Assembly: GCF_001431205.1 (NCBI RefSeq)
Contig: NZ_LGPC01000011.1
Span: 465,596-529,595 of the forward strand
DNA from: Staphylococcus sp. NAM3COL9
GTDB taxonomy: Bacteria > Bacillota > Bacilli > Staphylococcales > Staphylococcaceae
Direction of reading: 5' to 3'
Length of the DNA: 64,000 nucleotides
This document shows, piece by piece, positions 43,659 through 53,464 of the stretch; position 1 is the first letter of the stretch, and each line of letters starts with the position of its first letter. Both the position numbers and the translations under genes were made by a program. The notes under the pieces are model-generated. The model had not been told where the DNA came from. It did no database searches and saw only the letters and a list, made by a program, of their open reading frames with translations.

Positions 43659-44417
43659 TTAGCCCCCTAGACTTTTTATAGAAACGCCTTCTTTCGTTAA
43701 TCTTTCTCTAATTTGTGTTACAAACTCGAGAGCATGTGCACCATCTCCATGCACACAAATTGTATCAGCTTCTATGCTAATGGTCTTTTGGCTTTTTGCG
43801 ACAACGGTTTGTGATTTCACCATGTTAACTACTTGCTCTATTGCTTCATTTATATCCGTAATTAATGCATCGTGCTCTTTCCTACTTACAAGTTGGCCAT
43901 CGTCTTCGTAACGTCTATCTGCAAAAACTTCTGAGGCTGTTGTTAAACCAACTGATTTGGCTTCAGAAATTAATGACGTGTTAGATAATCCCACATATAT
44001 TAGGGTCTTGTCAATATCAAATACTGCTTGTGCAATTGCACGAGCTATATCTTTGTCTCTTGCTCCCATTTGATAAAGTGCACCATGCGGTTTTACATGA
44101 TTAATCTTCACGTTATGAATTTTACAAAATCCACTCAACGCACCAATTTGATAAACAACAATATCATAAATTTCACTTGGTGATAAATCCATGTTTCTAC
44201 GTCCAAATCCTTGTAAGTCCGGCAATCCTGGATGAGCACCAATACCTACACCATGTGCTTTGGCTAATTTTATTGTTTCATTCATTACATGTTGGTCACC
44301 AGCATGGAAACCACAAGCAATATTTGCTGAAGTAATAAGCGGAATGATATGTTCATCCCCTCCAAATGAGTAATTACCGAATGATTCACCGAGATCACAA
44401 TTTAAGTCTACTTGCAT
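43659..44417 (-). CDS. pxpA: 5-oxoprolinase subunit A (LamB/YcsF family)
   Basis: The 252-residue LamB/YcsF protein has [13 protein letters not shown] at the start, ACGFHAGD and [15 protein letters not shown], and the [10 protein letters not shown] end. PxpA with PxpB and PxpC opens 5-oxoproline to glutamate at the cost of ATP. It overlaps the biotin carboxylase gene by one base. Confidence 0.95.
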   Translation of the reverse strand: MQVDLNCDLGESFGNYSFGGDEHIIPLITSANIACGFHAGDQHVMNETIKLAKAHGVGIGAHPGLPDLQGFGRRNMDLSPSEIYDIVVYQIGALSGFCKIHNVKINHVKPHGALYQMGARDKDIARAIAQAVFDIDKTLIYVGLSNTSLISEAKSVGLTTASEVFADRRYEDDGQLVSRKEHDALITDINEAIEQVVNMVKSQTVVAKSQKTISIEADTICVHGDGAHALEFVTQIRERLTKEGVSIKSLGG

Positions 44418-45775
44418 TAAGATACCCCCTTGATAATTTGGTGCCTATCTAAGAATTTTATATCTACTTCTTTTGCATCCCCATCTGCATACAATGGATA
44501 AGATAATACTGCATATAAAAAGTCAGCAGTTGTTGTAAAACCGTCTATCACCATTTCATCTAAAGTGACTTGTAATTTTTTGATTGCGCGTTGTCTATCG
44601 GGTGCTTTTACAATCACTTTTGCTACTAAAGAATCATAGTAAGGGGAGACAGTATATCCTTGATAAAGTAAGCTATCTACACGTACGTTAAATCCTTGTG
44701 GTAAATGTAATACTTCTACTTTGCCTGGTGAAGGTTGGAATTGTCGTTCTGGATTCTCTGCATTAATTCGTGCTTCGATTACATGTCCATTAAAAACTAT
44801 ATCTTCCTGTGTGAAAGGCAATTCACCATTTATCATCAAGTATAGTTGATCTTGTAGTAAATCCCTGTTCGTTCTCATTTCAGTCACAGTATGTTCTACT
44901 TGAATACGAGCATTCATTTCAATGAAATAATATGCTTCGTCTGTTACTAAAAATTCGATTGTACCTGCACTTCTATAATTCGAAGCCTTTGCGACTTTGA
45001 CAGCATCGTTACACATTGCATTTCTCGTCTCTTCAGATATTGCTGCACAAGGTGATTCTTCAATTAATTTTTGGTTTTTTCTTTGTACAGAACAATCTCT
45101 TTCTCCCAAATGTATGTAATTATTCTTACCATCACCAATGACTTGAACTTCTACATGTTTCGCTACAGGAATAAACGATTCAACATAAACACGATTATCA
45201 CCAAAATACTTCTCGCCTTCACTCTTGGCTTCTTTAAAAGCTTTAGCCAATTCATCAATTGTTTTAACGATTCTAATGCCTTTACCACCGCCACCGCTAG
45301 CGGCTTTTAAAACTAGTGGAAAACCAACATCTTGTGATATTTTTTTCACTTCGTCAATTGACTCCACAGCATTCGTAGAACCTGGAATGATTGGCACACC
45401 CGCATCATCAACTGTTTGACGTGCGGTGATTTTATCACCCATCATTTCCATCGTCAATCGTGTTGGACCAATAAAATCTATATTATTTTCTTCTACTTTT
45501 TGTGCAAAAGAAGTACTCTCTGATAAAAAGCCATATCCTGGATGTATTGCAGTAGCGCCACTGATTTTGGCGGCACTAATAATTCTCTCCTGATTCAAAT
45601 AACTCTCCAGTGGATTTGCTTCACCAATACAAATAGCCTGATCAGCTAAACTGACATGTAAACTCGTTTCATCCCCTAATGCATATATAGCCACTGTTTC
45701 AACATCCATCTCTCTACACGCTCGGATAATTCTAACAGCTATCTCTCCTCTGTTTGCTATTAAACAACGATACAC
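44417..45775 (-). CDS. accC: Biotin carboxylase subunit (AccC paralogue) in the pxp operon
   Basis: The 452-residue ATP-grasp biotin carboxylase has the glycine-rich loop [10 protein letters not shown] (about 161-170), [10 protein letters not shown], and catalytic residues in [14 protein letters not shown]. It carboxylates the biotin on a carrier protein using ATP and bicarbonate. I start at GTG 45773-45775 because AAAGGGGTG fits it; a GTG three codons upstream overlaps that site. No accA/accD carboxyltransferase lies nearby. The adjacent PxpB/PxpC are the homologues of the urea carboxylase carboxyltransferase domain. Confidence 0.92.
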   Translation of the reverse strand: MYRCLIANRGEIAVRIIRACREMDVETVAIYALGDETSLHVSLADQAICIGEANPLESYLNQERIISAAKISGATAIHPGYGFLSESTSFAQKVEENNIDFIGPTRLTMEMMGDKITARQTVDDAGVPIIPGSTNAVESIDEVKKISQDVGFPLVLKAASGGGGKGIRIVKTIDELAKAFKEAKSEGEKYFGDNRVYVESFIPVAKHVEVQVIGDGKNNYIHLGERDCSVQRKNQKLIEESPCAAISEETRNAMCNDAVKVAKASNYRSAGTIEFLVTDEAYYFIEMNARIQVEHTVTEMRTNRDLLQDQLYLMINGELPFTQEDIVFNGHVIEARINAENPERQFQPSPGKVEVLHLPQGFNVRVDSLLYQGYTVSPYYDSLVAKVIVKAPDRQRAIKKLQVTLDEMVIDGFTTTADFLYAVLSYPLYADGDAKEVDIKFLDRHQIIKGVS

Positions 45776-45797
45776 AGCAAACACCCCTTTCTTCCAC

Positions 45798-46250
45798 TTA
45801 TTTTATTTTAATAATCGTCTGATTATATTCGACATTCGCACCATGTTCTACTATGATTTCTTTCACTACACCATCTACGTCGCTTTTTACTTCATTCATC
45901 ACTTTCATCGCTTCAATAAAACCAATCGTATCACCTTTATTTATTTCATCCCCAACACTAATGATTGGCTCAGTAAGCTCTTTTTCATCTTGTAGGAAGA
46001 ACATACCTACCATTGGAGATTTGACTTCTTTAAAGTTGTCATGGGTCTTTGTTTGACCATCTTCCACACTTTGATTTTGATTAGATTCTTGGCTTGCTAC
46101 AGTTTGTACATTTTTATCAGAAGGAAATGAATGTACTTTATTATCATTAAAGTCTATAGATATTTCACTTTTACTATCTTTGTATTCAAATTTTTTAACT
46201 TCATTTTCTTTTACTAATTTAATTAATTGTTCGATTTTTTCAAAATTCAT
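45798..46250 (-). CDS. accB: Biotin carboxyl carrier protein (AccB paralogue) in the pxp operon
   Basis: The 150-residue carrier has an N-terminal helical segment (about 1-35), a polar linker (about 36-75) and a biotinyl domain with EAMKVMNEV; Lys116 should be biotinylated. The domain retains the SVGDEINKGDTIGFIEA fold. It lies between pxpC (one-base overlap) and accC, so it probably serves this complex rather than, or besides, fatty acid synthesis. Confidence 0.93.
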   Translation of the reverse strand: MNFEKIEQLIKLVKENEVKKFEYKDSKSEISIDFNDNKVHSFPSDKNVQTVASQESNQNQSVEDGQTKTHDNFKEVKSPMVGMFFLQDEKELTEPIISVGDEINKGDTIGFIEAMKVMNEVKSDVDGVVKEIIVEHGANVEYNQTIIKIK

Positions 46251-47257
46251 TATAATTCCCCTTTTAGTAATTTTTTGATACGTGAAGCCGTTGGTCTGAA
46301 TTGAGACATATTATAAATAGGTGTATCGATTGTATTTTCTAGTACTTTCTTGAAATCTAATTCTTGATTCTTTAATTTTTCTGTTGCTTCATCAATCGTT
46401 GTCCATTCAAAATGTAGCAAGTCCCCCGGTTGTTTCTGTGCTAAAATATGTAAATCTGAAGCACATACTGTAGCAATTTTTGTATAACCACCGACTGTTT
46501 GTTTATCATTCAATAAAATAATTGGATTACCATCGTTTGGAACTTGAATGCTACCTAAAGCTACTGGCTCAGAAATGATATCAGCAGAATCTATTGGTGA
46601 AATTGTCTTACCTTGTAATCGATACCCCATGCGGTCTGATTTTTCTGAAATTTTAAAATCAACTGCTATTAAATTATCTTGCGCATCTTGAGTGAAACGA
46701 TTTATTTGTGGCCCTTCGATTATTTGAATTATATCTTTATTAAATAACTCAGGATTTAATTCTAAACTGTACCCTACTTTAGAAAGGTATGTATCATCTT
46801 GTTTACACAAAATCACATCATCTCCTTTCAAAGCACGTCCCTTATATCCTCCGATATGACTGCGTGTATGAGTAGCATAACTACCAGCTACTATTGGGAC
46901 ATCAAGTGGTTTACCAAACAAAATATAACCTCTCGCACCATTAACTACGGCACCTATTTCCAATACATCGCCCTTTTTCACTGAAGTTACTGTTTGAACA
47001 TCAATCACCTTTCCATCTATCTTGGCATTAAATTGCGCACCAGTGATAATAAAAGTATTATCTTCTAAAAATTGGAGTGTTGGACCAATGATTGTACATT
47101 CAATTGCAGGTCCTTCATTTCCAATAAGTGTTTGACCTAATCTATATGCATATTGATCTAATACGCCTGCATTCGAAAATCCTTGGTTTTGAAAACCAAT
47201 TCTACCTTGATCTTGTATTGTGCTAAATAATCCAGGATTTAAAATTTTTATAGACAT
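46250..47257 (-). CDS. pxpC: 5-oxoprolinase subunit C (KipA/AHS2 family)
   Basis: The 335-residue AHS2 (allophanate hydrolase subunit 2/biotin-dependent carboxyltransferase) protein starts IKILNPGLFSTIQDQGRIGFQN and has the SHIGGYKGRAL and SDRMGYRLQG segments. It is homologous to the carboxyltransferase part of urea carboxylase. It lies 1 base after pxpB. Confidence 0.94.
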   Translation of the reverse strand: MSIKILNPGLFSTIQDQGRIGFQNQGFSNAGVLDQYAYRLGQTLIGNEGPAIECTIIGPTLQFLEDNTFIITGAQFNAKIDGKVIDVQTVTSVKKGDVLEIGAVVNGARGYILFGKPLDVPIVAGSYATHTRSHIGGYKGRALKGDDVILCKQDDTYLSKVGYSLELNPELFNKDIIQIIEGPQINRFTQDAQDNLIAVDFKISEKSDRMGYRLQGKTISPIDSADIISEPVALGSIQVPNDGNPIILLNDKQTVGGYTKIATVCASDLHILAQKQPGDLLHFEWTTIDEATEKLKNQELDFKKVLENTIDTPIYNMSQFRPTASRIKKLLKGEL

Positions 47258-47258
47258 A

Positions 47259-47981
47259 TTAAATTTTCACCCACTTTTCTATATCAAAATCGTCATATTG
47301 TTGTTCATCTAATATATGATGGTATGTTTCTTCTTCAATAGCATAAAATTTTATATAGTCTCCTGCGCCATATAGACACATAGGTTCTCTATGAATATCA
47401 AACACTTTAATTGGTGTACGTCCTATAATTTGCCAACCACCAGGCGATTGTTTTGGGTATAGACCTGTTTGATTATTAGCAATACCTACAGAACCAGCAT
47501 GAATGCTTGTTCTTGGTTCTTGACGTCTTGGCGTATGTAATTGATTATCTAATCCTCCTAAGAAAGGAAAACCAGGCATAAATCCTAGCATATAAATTAA
47601 ATAAATATTTTCAGTATGTATACGTATAACCTCTTTAGAAGTTAAATGGTTGTGTGACGCAACTTCTTGAATATCTTGTCCATAAATACCTCCATATAAT
47701 ACTGGTATATAAACCGTTTGTGTTTGTGTAGCTGGATTTTTAAATTTTGTTATGTCCATTTGATTTAAATTAAGTTCTTTAATTATCTGAGATAAATCAC
47801 TTTTACTGATATCAATGGTTAACATAATTGCACGATATGAAGAAACTACTTCAATAATAGCTCGATTGCTTTGTGATTTAATATATTGTTCAACGCGTTG
47901 TACCTTTTGAAACGTATCAGGATCAATACGCTCTTCAAAATAAATCATAATCGTTTGTTCATTAATTAATTTATAATTCAA
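47259..47981 (-). CDS. pxpB: 5-oxoprolinase subunit B (KipI/AHS1 family)
   Basis: The 240-residue AHS1 domain has YMLGFMPGFPFLGGL, PRRQEPRTSIHAGSVGIA and SPGGWQIIGRTP, all hallmark segments. Bacillus KipI also inhibits sporulation kinase KinA, but staphylococci do not sporulate, so the metabolic role applies. It is the first gene of the operon, with an inverted repeat upstream (48014-48033). Confidence 0.94.
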   Translation of the reverse strand: MNYKLINEQTIMIYFEERIDPDTFQKVQRVEQYIKSQSNRAIIEVVSSYRAIMLTIDISKSDLSQIIKELNLNQMDITKFKNPATQTQTVYIPVLYGGIYGQDIQEVASHNHLTSKEVIRIHTENIYLIYMLGFMPGFPFLGGLDNQLHTPRRQEPRTSIHAGSVGIANNQTGLYPKQSPGGWQIIGRTPIKVFDIHREPMCLYGAGDYIKFYAIEEETYHHILDEQQYDDFDIEKWVKI

Positions 47982-48013
47982 AGATTATGCCCCCTTTATT
48001 ACATTTATAACAC

Positions 48014-48033
48014 AGTTTATCTTCAAATAAACT
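48014..48033. promoter_or_regulatory. Candidate operator upstream of the pxp operon
   Basis: Perfect inverted repeat AGTTTAT-N6-ATAAACT located 33-52 bases before the pxpB start, in the expected promoter zone. I cannot match it to a named regulator. Confidence 0.35.
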
Positions 48034-48238
48034 ATATTGTGCACATGCTATTGATAGTATATCATTTATCTTAAAATTGTGTTTAATACTAAAAAGTTAT
48101 TACTAATAATAACTAAAGGTTTATTAAACAAAGTATATTAGTAAATAAAACAGCAATATTATTCTAAAATTTTATTCTTATCATAAAGTTAACAAAATAT
48201 TACTAACAAGTATATAAATGCTTTTATATAGTGTAAAA

Positions 48239-48270
48239 TCCCCCTAAACATATATAAATGTTTAGGGGGA
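48239..48270 (-). terminator. Terminator of greA
   Basis: Perfect 12-bp stem TCCCCCTAAACA/TGTTTAGGGGGA around an 8-base loop; a short T-rich tract follows on the minus strand. Confidence 0.9.
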
Positions 48271-48276
48271 TTCATT

Positions 48277-48753
48277 TTATTTAATATTTTTAATAATAAC
48301 GTTTATTTCGCCACCATTTGGTAATGGGACACGTACTTCATCTTCTAATTTTTTACCAATTAAACTTTTAGCCATTGGTGATTCATTAGAAATTTTACCA
48401 TTAAATGCATCAGATTCAGCTGAACCAACAATTTGGTATTCTTCTTCTTCTTCACCTGGTAATTCTACAATTGTTACTGTTTTTCCAATTTTAACTTCAT
48501 TGTTATCACCAGTATCTTCGATAATCTGTGCATTACGTAACATATGTTCTACACGTTGAATATCTTGTTCGATGAATCCTTGTTCGTCTTTAGCAGCATC
48601 GTACTCTGAGTTCTCAGATAAGTCACCAAAAGAACGTGCTACCTTAATTTTTTCAACGACTTCTGGTCGTTTAACTGTTTTTAATTCTTCTAACTCATGT
48701 TCTAGTTTCTCAAAACCCTCTTGAGTCATTGGATATTGTTTTTGATTTTCCAT
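48277..48753 (-). CDS. greA: Transcription elongation factor GreA
   Basis: The 158-residue factor rescues backtracked RNA polymerase by stimulating transcript cleavage. It has the N-terminal coiled coil with acidic tip ([16 protein letters not shown]) and the C-terminal FKBP-like domain ([17 protein letters not shown]). It is 27 bases downstream of udk. Confidence 0.98.
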   Translation of the reverse strand: MENQKQYPMTQEGFEKLEHELEELKTVKRPEVVEKIKVARSFGDLSENSEYDAAKDEQGFIEQDIQRVEHMLRNAQIIEDTGDNNEVKIGKTVTIVELPGEEEEEYQIVGSAESDAFNGKISNESPMAKSLIGKKLEDEVRVPLPNGGEINVIIKNIK

Positions 48754-48780
48754 TATGTCATCTTCCTTTACATATACATA

Positions 48781-49404
48781 CTATTGTTTACTTACTAAAG
48801 TTTGAATCTTTGTCGTCATTATATCGATTGCTACTTTATTACTGCCACCTTCTGGAATAATAATATCTGCATATCTTTTAGTTGGTTCTATAAATTGATT
48901 ATGCATAGGTCGCACCACATTTAAATACTGATTTATAACAGAATCCATAGTACGGCCTCTTTCTTCAGTATCTCGAAGTAACCGTCTTAAGATACGCAAA
49001 TCAGCATCAGTATCAACATAAATTTTGACATCCATTAAATCTCTTAATGTTTTGTTTTCAAGCGCAAATATACCTTCCACGATAATAACATCTTTTGGCT
49101 CAAATGCAATCGTTTTATCACTTCTCGTATGATTTGAATAATCATACGTTGGCACTTCAATTTGTTTCCCGTTTCTCAAATCATTCAAATTCTCGATTAG
49201 CAAATCATTATCAAATGCGAATGGATGGTCATAATTGGTTTCCAAGCGTTCATCAAAAGTTAAATGTGATTGGTCTTTATAATAATAGTCTTGAGCCAAT
49301 AGTGCAACACTATGACCTTCTAAATTCTTCATAATTTCATTTGTTACTGATGTTTTCCCTGATCCGGAGCCGCCTGCAATTCCTATAATTGTCGTACTAT
49401 TCAT
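48781..49404 (-). CDS. udk: Uridine kinase
   Basis: The 207-residue P-loop kinase phosphorylates uridine and cytidine in salvage. Walker A is GGSGSGKTS (11-19), with substrate residues in QDYYYKD and NYDHPFAFD. Its ATG overlaps the trhP2 stop by one base (TAATG). Confidence 0.97.
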   Translation of the reverse strand: MNSTTIIGIAGGSGSGKTSVTNEIMKNLEGHSVALLAQDYYYKDQSHLTFDERLETNYDHPFAFDNDLLIENLNDLRNGKQIEVPTYDYSNHTRSDKTIAFEPKDVIIVEGIFALENKTLRDLMDVKIYVDTDADLRILRRLLRDTEERGRTMDSVINQYLNVVRPMHNQFIEPTKRYADIIIPEGGSNKVAIDIMTTKIQTLVSKQ

Positions 49405-50672
49405 TATCCAATTTCCTTTCTCATCATGTTGTTGGCATAAATTGGATGATCGACTTTGATTTGCACGATTTGCAATGGGTGGCGTGCAGCATCAAGTTCA
49501 TTACCTTCTTCATCATAAATTGTATCCACAACTTGTCTAAATGTTTCAATTTCAGGACCAAAAAATTCGATTTCTTGTCCAGGTTCAAATTTATTACGTT
49601 GTTGCACTGTGGCTATGTGGGTAGAACTATCATAATCTAATACTAAACCACAGAAGTCAAATGAAGCATTCTTTTTATTTTGTTGGCCAAACATTTGTTC
49701 TTCATATCCTGGCGTGCCTTCAATAAACGCGGAAGCTGTATCTCTATTGGCACATTTATCTAATTCGATTAACCAATCTGGCTTGATTTTAAAATGTTCT
49801 GGATCCTCCGCATAAGCATCGATAACTTTACGATACACAGAAACAACTGTCGCAATATAATGAATCGATTTCATACGTCCTTCAATTTTTAAAGAATCAA
49901 TGCCAATATCCATCATTTTTGGTATAGCTTCGATTAGTTTTAAATCTTTAGGACTCATTGCAAATGGTGCAACTTCATTATCGCCATAAAATAAATCTAA
50001 CTCACCGTCTTGATCTACTTGTAACAAGTCATAATCCCAACGACAACTTTGACAACAACCACCTCTATTGGAATCGCGCGCAGTCATATGATTACTTAAA
50101 GTACACCTTCCTGAATAAGCAATACACATCGCACCATGTATAAAAGATTCGATTTCAATATTTACTTTTTCTTTCATCTCTTTCATTTCCATTGCGCCAG
50201 TTTCACGGGCTAATACCACTCGATCTAATCCTTCTTCTTTCCAAAATTCAATAGCTTTATAATTTGAAAGTGATTGCTGTGTAGATAAATGTATTTCTAA
50301 TTTAGGTGCTACACGTTTACATGTTTCAATAATAAGAGGATCAGCAACGATAATGCCCGTTGCACCAGTTAAGGCTATATTACGCAAATAAGTATCTAAT
50401 CCATCTATATTCTCATCATGCGCAATGATATTCGTAGTGACATAAATTTTAGCACCATAGCGTTGTGCAAATTCAACGCCTTCTTTAATTTCATCCATTG
50501 TGAAATTATCTGCATTTGATCTTAAACCATATTCTTGTCCACCAAGGAACACAGCATCTGCCCCATAGTGTACTGCAATTTTTAATTTTTCCAAATTACC
50601 AGCAGGAGCAAGAAGTTCAGGTTTATTCATTTTAGTTTTATTATGTAATTTAACTTCTTCTAAAACTTTCAC
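49404..50672 (-). CDS. trhP2: Peptidase U32-family tRNA hydroxylation protein TrhP2 (YrrO)
   Basis: The 422-residue U32 protein has [17 protein letters not shown], the signature [18 protein letters not shown] and a four-Cys iron-sulfur pattern ([13 protein letters not shown]). In Bacillus, YrrN and YrrO are needed for prephenate-dependent 5-hydroxyuridine formation at U34 of tRNAs. The start is GTG 50670-50672 after GGAGG; the open frame extends 68 codons further but overlaps trhP1. Confidence 0.92.
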   Translation of the reverse strand: MKVLEEVKLHNKTKMNKPELLAPAGNLEKLKIAVHYGADAVFLGGQEYGLRSNADNFTMDEIKEGVEFAQRYGAKIYVTTNIIAHDENIDGLDTYLRNIALTGATGIIVADPLIIETCKRVAPKLEIHLSTQQSLSNYKAIEFWKEEGLDRVVLARETGAMEMKEMKEKVNIEIESFIHGAMCIAYSGRCTLSNHMTARDSNRGGCCQSCRWDYDLLQVDQDGELDLFYGDNEVAPFAMSPKDLKLIEAIPKMMDIGIDSLKIEGRMKSIHYIATVVSVYRKVIDAYAEDPEHFKIKPDWLIELDKCANRDTASAFIEGTPGYEEQMFGQQNKKNASFDFCGLVLDYDSSTHIATVQQRNKFEPGQEIEFFGPEIETFRQVVDTIYDEEGNELDAARHPLQIVQIKVDHPIYANNMMRKEIG

Positions 50673-50685
50673 TGTTAAACCTCCA

Positions 50686-51609
50686 TCAATATACTGTTTG
50701 TTTAAATAAAAAGCCTTCGTCAAATGGACGATGTTCTGGTTGTATAGCTTCAATTGGATCGACAAGCATAAATTTTTCATCTTCATAAACTTCAGGATCT
50801 TCTTTATATAAATCAATGGCTTCTCTATATTGTTCTGTACATACGTTAATATATGTTTCTGATTGTAATACACCATCTATTTTCAATGTATCTATACCTG
50901 CTGCTAAAAGTGGTTCTAGCTCTTCAATTAGACATATATCATTAGGTGACATGATATGCGTGCCATTATAGTCCTCATAAACGGGATATTTATTATCACG
51001 TTCCTCATCGTATAATAATAATTCATTTGCTTCTTTATTTCTTTCTATTTTCATTTGTCGCTCTTGAAATATATAGTAATTGCCTAATAACATACGTTTG
51101 GATTGGAACATGCAAGTCATTCCATGCACTTGAACTTCAATCTCAACATTAGCGTTTTCTTTAATATTGATAATCTCTTCTAAACTAAGTTCTCTAGCTA
51201 ATTGAGCACGTTGAGCACCTTTTTCACCCCAATAATTACATTGAAAGTAATTGGTAACTAGTGCTTCAGCAGCCCAATTTAAAGGGATTGGAAGTTCTTG
51301 CTGTTTTACAAACATAACCACTGCTGGGTCACCAAATATAATACGGTCTACTTTAATTTCATGCAAAAAATTAATATAAGACTCTAACGCGTTCAGATGA
51401 TAATTATGAAAAATGCCATTAACAGCTGCATAAGCTTTTTTGCCTTGACTATGTATTAAATCCACAGCTTTTATCATGTCATCTTTATTAAATTCACCTG
51501 CGAGCCTTAAGCCGAATTTTTGTTCGCCAATTACAAAAGCATCAGCACCTTTTTCAATTAATGTTTCAATATGTTCAACAGATTTTGGTGTTACTAATAA
51601 TTCTGTCAT
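50686..51609 (-). CDS. trhP1: Peptidase U32-family tRNA hydroxylation protein TrhP1 (YrrN)
   Basis: The 307-residue U32 paralogue (TELLVTPKSVEHIETLIEKG, EVQVHGMTCMFQSKRMLLGN) pairs with TrhP2 for tRNA U34 hydroxylation. It lacks the C-terminal cysteine cluster region of its partner. It overlaps trmR by a few bases. Confidence 0.9.
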   Translation of the reverse strand: MTELLVTPKSVEHIETLIEKGADAFVIGEQKFGLRLAGEFNKDDMIKAVDLIHSQGKKAYAAVNGIFHNYHLNALESYINFLHEIKVDRIIFGDPAVVMFVKQQELPIPLNWAAEALVTNYFQCNYWGEKGAQRAQLARELSLEEIINIKENANVEIEVQVHGMTCMFQSKRMLLGNYYIFQERQMKIERNKEANELLLYDEERDNKYPVYEDYNGTHIMSPNDICLIEELEPLLAAGIDTLKIDGVLQSETYINVCTEQYREAIDLYKEDPEVYEDEKFMLVDPIEAIQPEHRPFDEGFLFKQTVY

Positions 51610-52247
51610 TTTGATTCCCCTTTAATTGAAATTGCCAAACCATCATCCATATTCAAAAAATTCGTAGTATAGCCCGGGTGGTTCATTAGCCATTCATTAT
51701 AATCTTGCACTTTCTTTACCATTTGTCGGACATTTCTATTACGAACGACAGTGATGTCAGATACAAATCCGTGGTAAAGTACGTTGTCAGTAACAACGAT
51801 CCCCTCTACTTTTAATAACGGCGTATATAGTTCGAAAAACTTTTTAGATTGTGCCTTAGCTGCATCAATAAATATCAGATCATAACTGCAATCGCTCACA
51901 TTTTCAAATTGCTCTAATGCATCGCCTTTAATTAATCTAATTTGGTTATAATATTGAAATAACTCAATATTTTCTTTCGCCTTATCTTGCATTTCTACAT
52001 TACGCTCAATTGTAGTCACATTAATTTTCTCAGAAATAGAAGCAAATTGCATTGCGCTATAACCAATTGCAGTTCCAATTTCTAAGATATTAATAGGTTT
52101 ATGTAATCTAATAATTTGTTTTATCATTTCTAAAGTGAGCCTATCAACGATGGGCACTTGATTTTCCTCTGCATAGGTTCTTAATGATTCAATATTTTTA
52201 TCAGTTTGCTTATGCAAATTTAATAAATATAACTGATTATTATCCAT
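51606..52247 (-). CDS. trmR: tRNA 5-hydroxyuridine methyltransferase TrmR (YrrM)
   Basis: The 213-residue O-methyltransferase family 3 protein has motif I ILEIGTAIGYSAMQFA and metal/SAM residues IFIDAAKAQ and DNVLYHGFV. In Bacillus TrmR converts ho5U34 to mo5U34, so it acts right after TrhP1/P2, its operon neighbours. I prefer the second ATG (52245-52247) because GGAAG is 8 bases away; an ATG two codons earlier is the alternative. Confidence 0.9.
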   Translation of the reverse strand: MDNNQLYLLNLHKQTDKNIESLRTYAEENQVPIVDRLTLEMIKQIIRLHKPINILEIGTAIGYSAMQFASISEKINVTTIERNVEMQDKAKENIELFQYYNQIRLIKGDALEQFENVSDCSYDLIFIDAAKAQSKKFFELYTPLLKVEGIVVTDNVLYHGFVSDITVVRNRNVRQMVKKVQDYNEWLMNHPGYTTNFLNMDDGLAISIKGESK

Positions 52248-52574
52248 TTTCATAACTTCCTTTGTTGTAAAATGACACTTTTTATTTAAATAATAAAATA
52301 AATCAGTCAGAATAAATTGACTGATTGTCTGTAATAAAAGTAATCGCTACTAGCTTTTTATAAGGGTACGCGTTCAAGTATTTCTATATAGATATACCAT
52401 AAATATACAAAACGTACGATTGAAATTAACTTTATATATTTTACCATAAACTCGCACAAAATATAAGTGTAAATTGCGCTTTAAAGTAGTACAACACTTA
52501 TATTGTTGTTTTAAACATTGAAAGCATTTGTTTAGACTATTAACTGAACTCGTACTTATGCCAACAATATAAAA

Positions 52575-52608
52575 GCTGTCAACAAAACCTCACACGTTTG
52601 TTGACAGC
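52575..52608 (-). terminator. Second (distal) terminator after yrzB
   Basis: Perfect 12-bp stem GCTGTCAACAAA/TTTGTTGACAGC with TTTTA following on the minus strand. Confidence 0.75.
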
Positions 52609-52610
52609 AA

Positions 52611-52642
52611 GAAAGGATGATTTCACTAGAAATCATCCTTTC
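52611..52642 (-). terminator. First (proximal) hairpin after yrzB
   Basis: GAAAGGATGATTTC pairs with GAAATCATCCTTTC around a four-base loop, an uninterrupted 14-bp stem. The tail on the minus strand (TTGCTG) is poor in T. It probably acts with the adjacent hairpin, or protects the 3' end. Confidence 0.7.
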
Positions 52643-52683
52643 TTTATCGCTACACAAGGCTATATGTGGCCTCTATAATTATT

Positions 52684-53016
52684 TTATTCGTGATTATGAT
52701 CGTGGTCATGATCATCCATTTCAGTATTAACTACTTCTTCAATCATATCCCATTCTTCATCTGTTTCAACTGGTAAGAATTTACCACCTTCACCATTTTC
52801 GTCTGGTTCGTTGATCATTGGTACTAATTCAATTAAATCTTCATCATCAGATTCAGCGCCTTCTTCAGCAAGAATGACATATTCTTTCTTGAATTCTGGG
52901 TGGAAAAATTCTAGAACTTTACGGTATAAAACTTCATTACCTTCTTCATCATATAGTGTTAATAATTCCTCTTCGTTGTTGATTTCTAATTCTGCATCTT
53001 TATTTTGTTCTGTCAT
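52684..53016 (-). CDS. yrzB: DUF1292 protein YrzB with His-rich tail
   Basis: The 110-residue acidic DUF1292 protein ([31 protein letters not shown]) has no known function. It ends in an alternating Asp/His tail ([10 protein letters not shown], 101-110) that could bind metal. It lies 16 bases after ruvX in the conserved yrzL-ruvX-yrzB order. Confidence 0.9.
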   Translation of the reverse strand: MTEQNKDAELEINNEEELLTLYDEEGNEVLYRKVLEFFHPEFKKEYVILAEEGAESDDEDLIELVPMINEPDENGEGGKFLPVETDEEWDMIEEVVNTEMDDHDHDHNHE

Positions 53017-53032
53017 TATTAAACGCTCCTTT

Positions 53033-53461
53033 TTATTGAATAGAGTCTAAATAGCCTTGCAATATAAAAACTGCTGCCATTTTGTCTATTACTTTTTTTC
53101 GTTTCTGTCTAGAAACATCTGCTTCCAGTAAAGAACGTTCTGCAGCCATGGTACTTAATCGTTCATCCCACATAATTATCTCTACAGATGGCAGTGCTTC
53201 TTGAAGTTGCTCCTTGTATTGTAACGAAGCCTCGCCTCGAAATCCAATAGAATTGTTCATATTTTTAGGTAAACCTATTACAACAGAGCCAACATTCTCT
53301 TTTTTTATAATTTTCAATAATTGTTCAATACCTAGTTCATTGTTTTCTTCGTCTATACGGAGTGTGTCTAATCCTTGAGCTGTCCAGCCCATTAAATCAC
53401 TTACTGCAATGCCAACAGTCTTACTTCCAACGTCTAAACCTAATATTTTATGCTTTAACAT
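53033..53461 (-). CDS. ruvX: Putative pre-16S rRNA nuclease YqgF (RuvX family)
   Basis: The 142-residue RNase H-like fold protein has [15 protein letters not shown] and the Asp/Glu sites in VIGLPKNMN and [12 protein letters not shown]. It is expected to process the 16S 5' end; the Holliday-junction label is older. It lies 3 bases after yrzL. Confidence 0.94.
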   Translation of the reverse strand: MLKHKILGLDVGSKTVGIAVSDLMGWTAQGLDTLRIDEENNELGIEQLLKIIKKENVGSVVIGLPKNMNNSIGFRGEASLQYKEQLQEALPSVEIIMWDERLSTMAAERSLLEADVSRQKRKKVIDKMAAVFILQGYLDSIQ

Positions 53462-53464
53462 ATA

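Larger units (their letters stand above)
52254..52683. other. Intergenic region yrzB / trmR
   Basis: This 430-base region holds the trmR leader and two adjacent hairpins (52575-52642) after yrzB. A weak 9-bp hairpin at 52301-52326 lies in the trmR leader, followed by T-rich DNA on the minus strand. I saw no gene. Confidence 0.5.

Noticed and set aside
50673..50876. N-terminal extension of trhP2
   Set aside because: The open frame continues 68 codons upstream but overlaps trhP1, and the GTG with GGAGG at 50672 gives the normal family length.
52301..52326. 9-bp hairpin followed by T-rich DNA in the trmR leader as an attenuator
   Set aside because: The stem is short and AT-rich and there is no antiterminator partner or known riboswitch motif; too weak to call.
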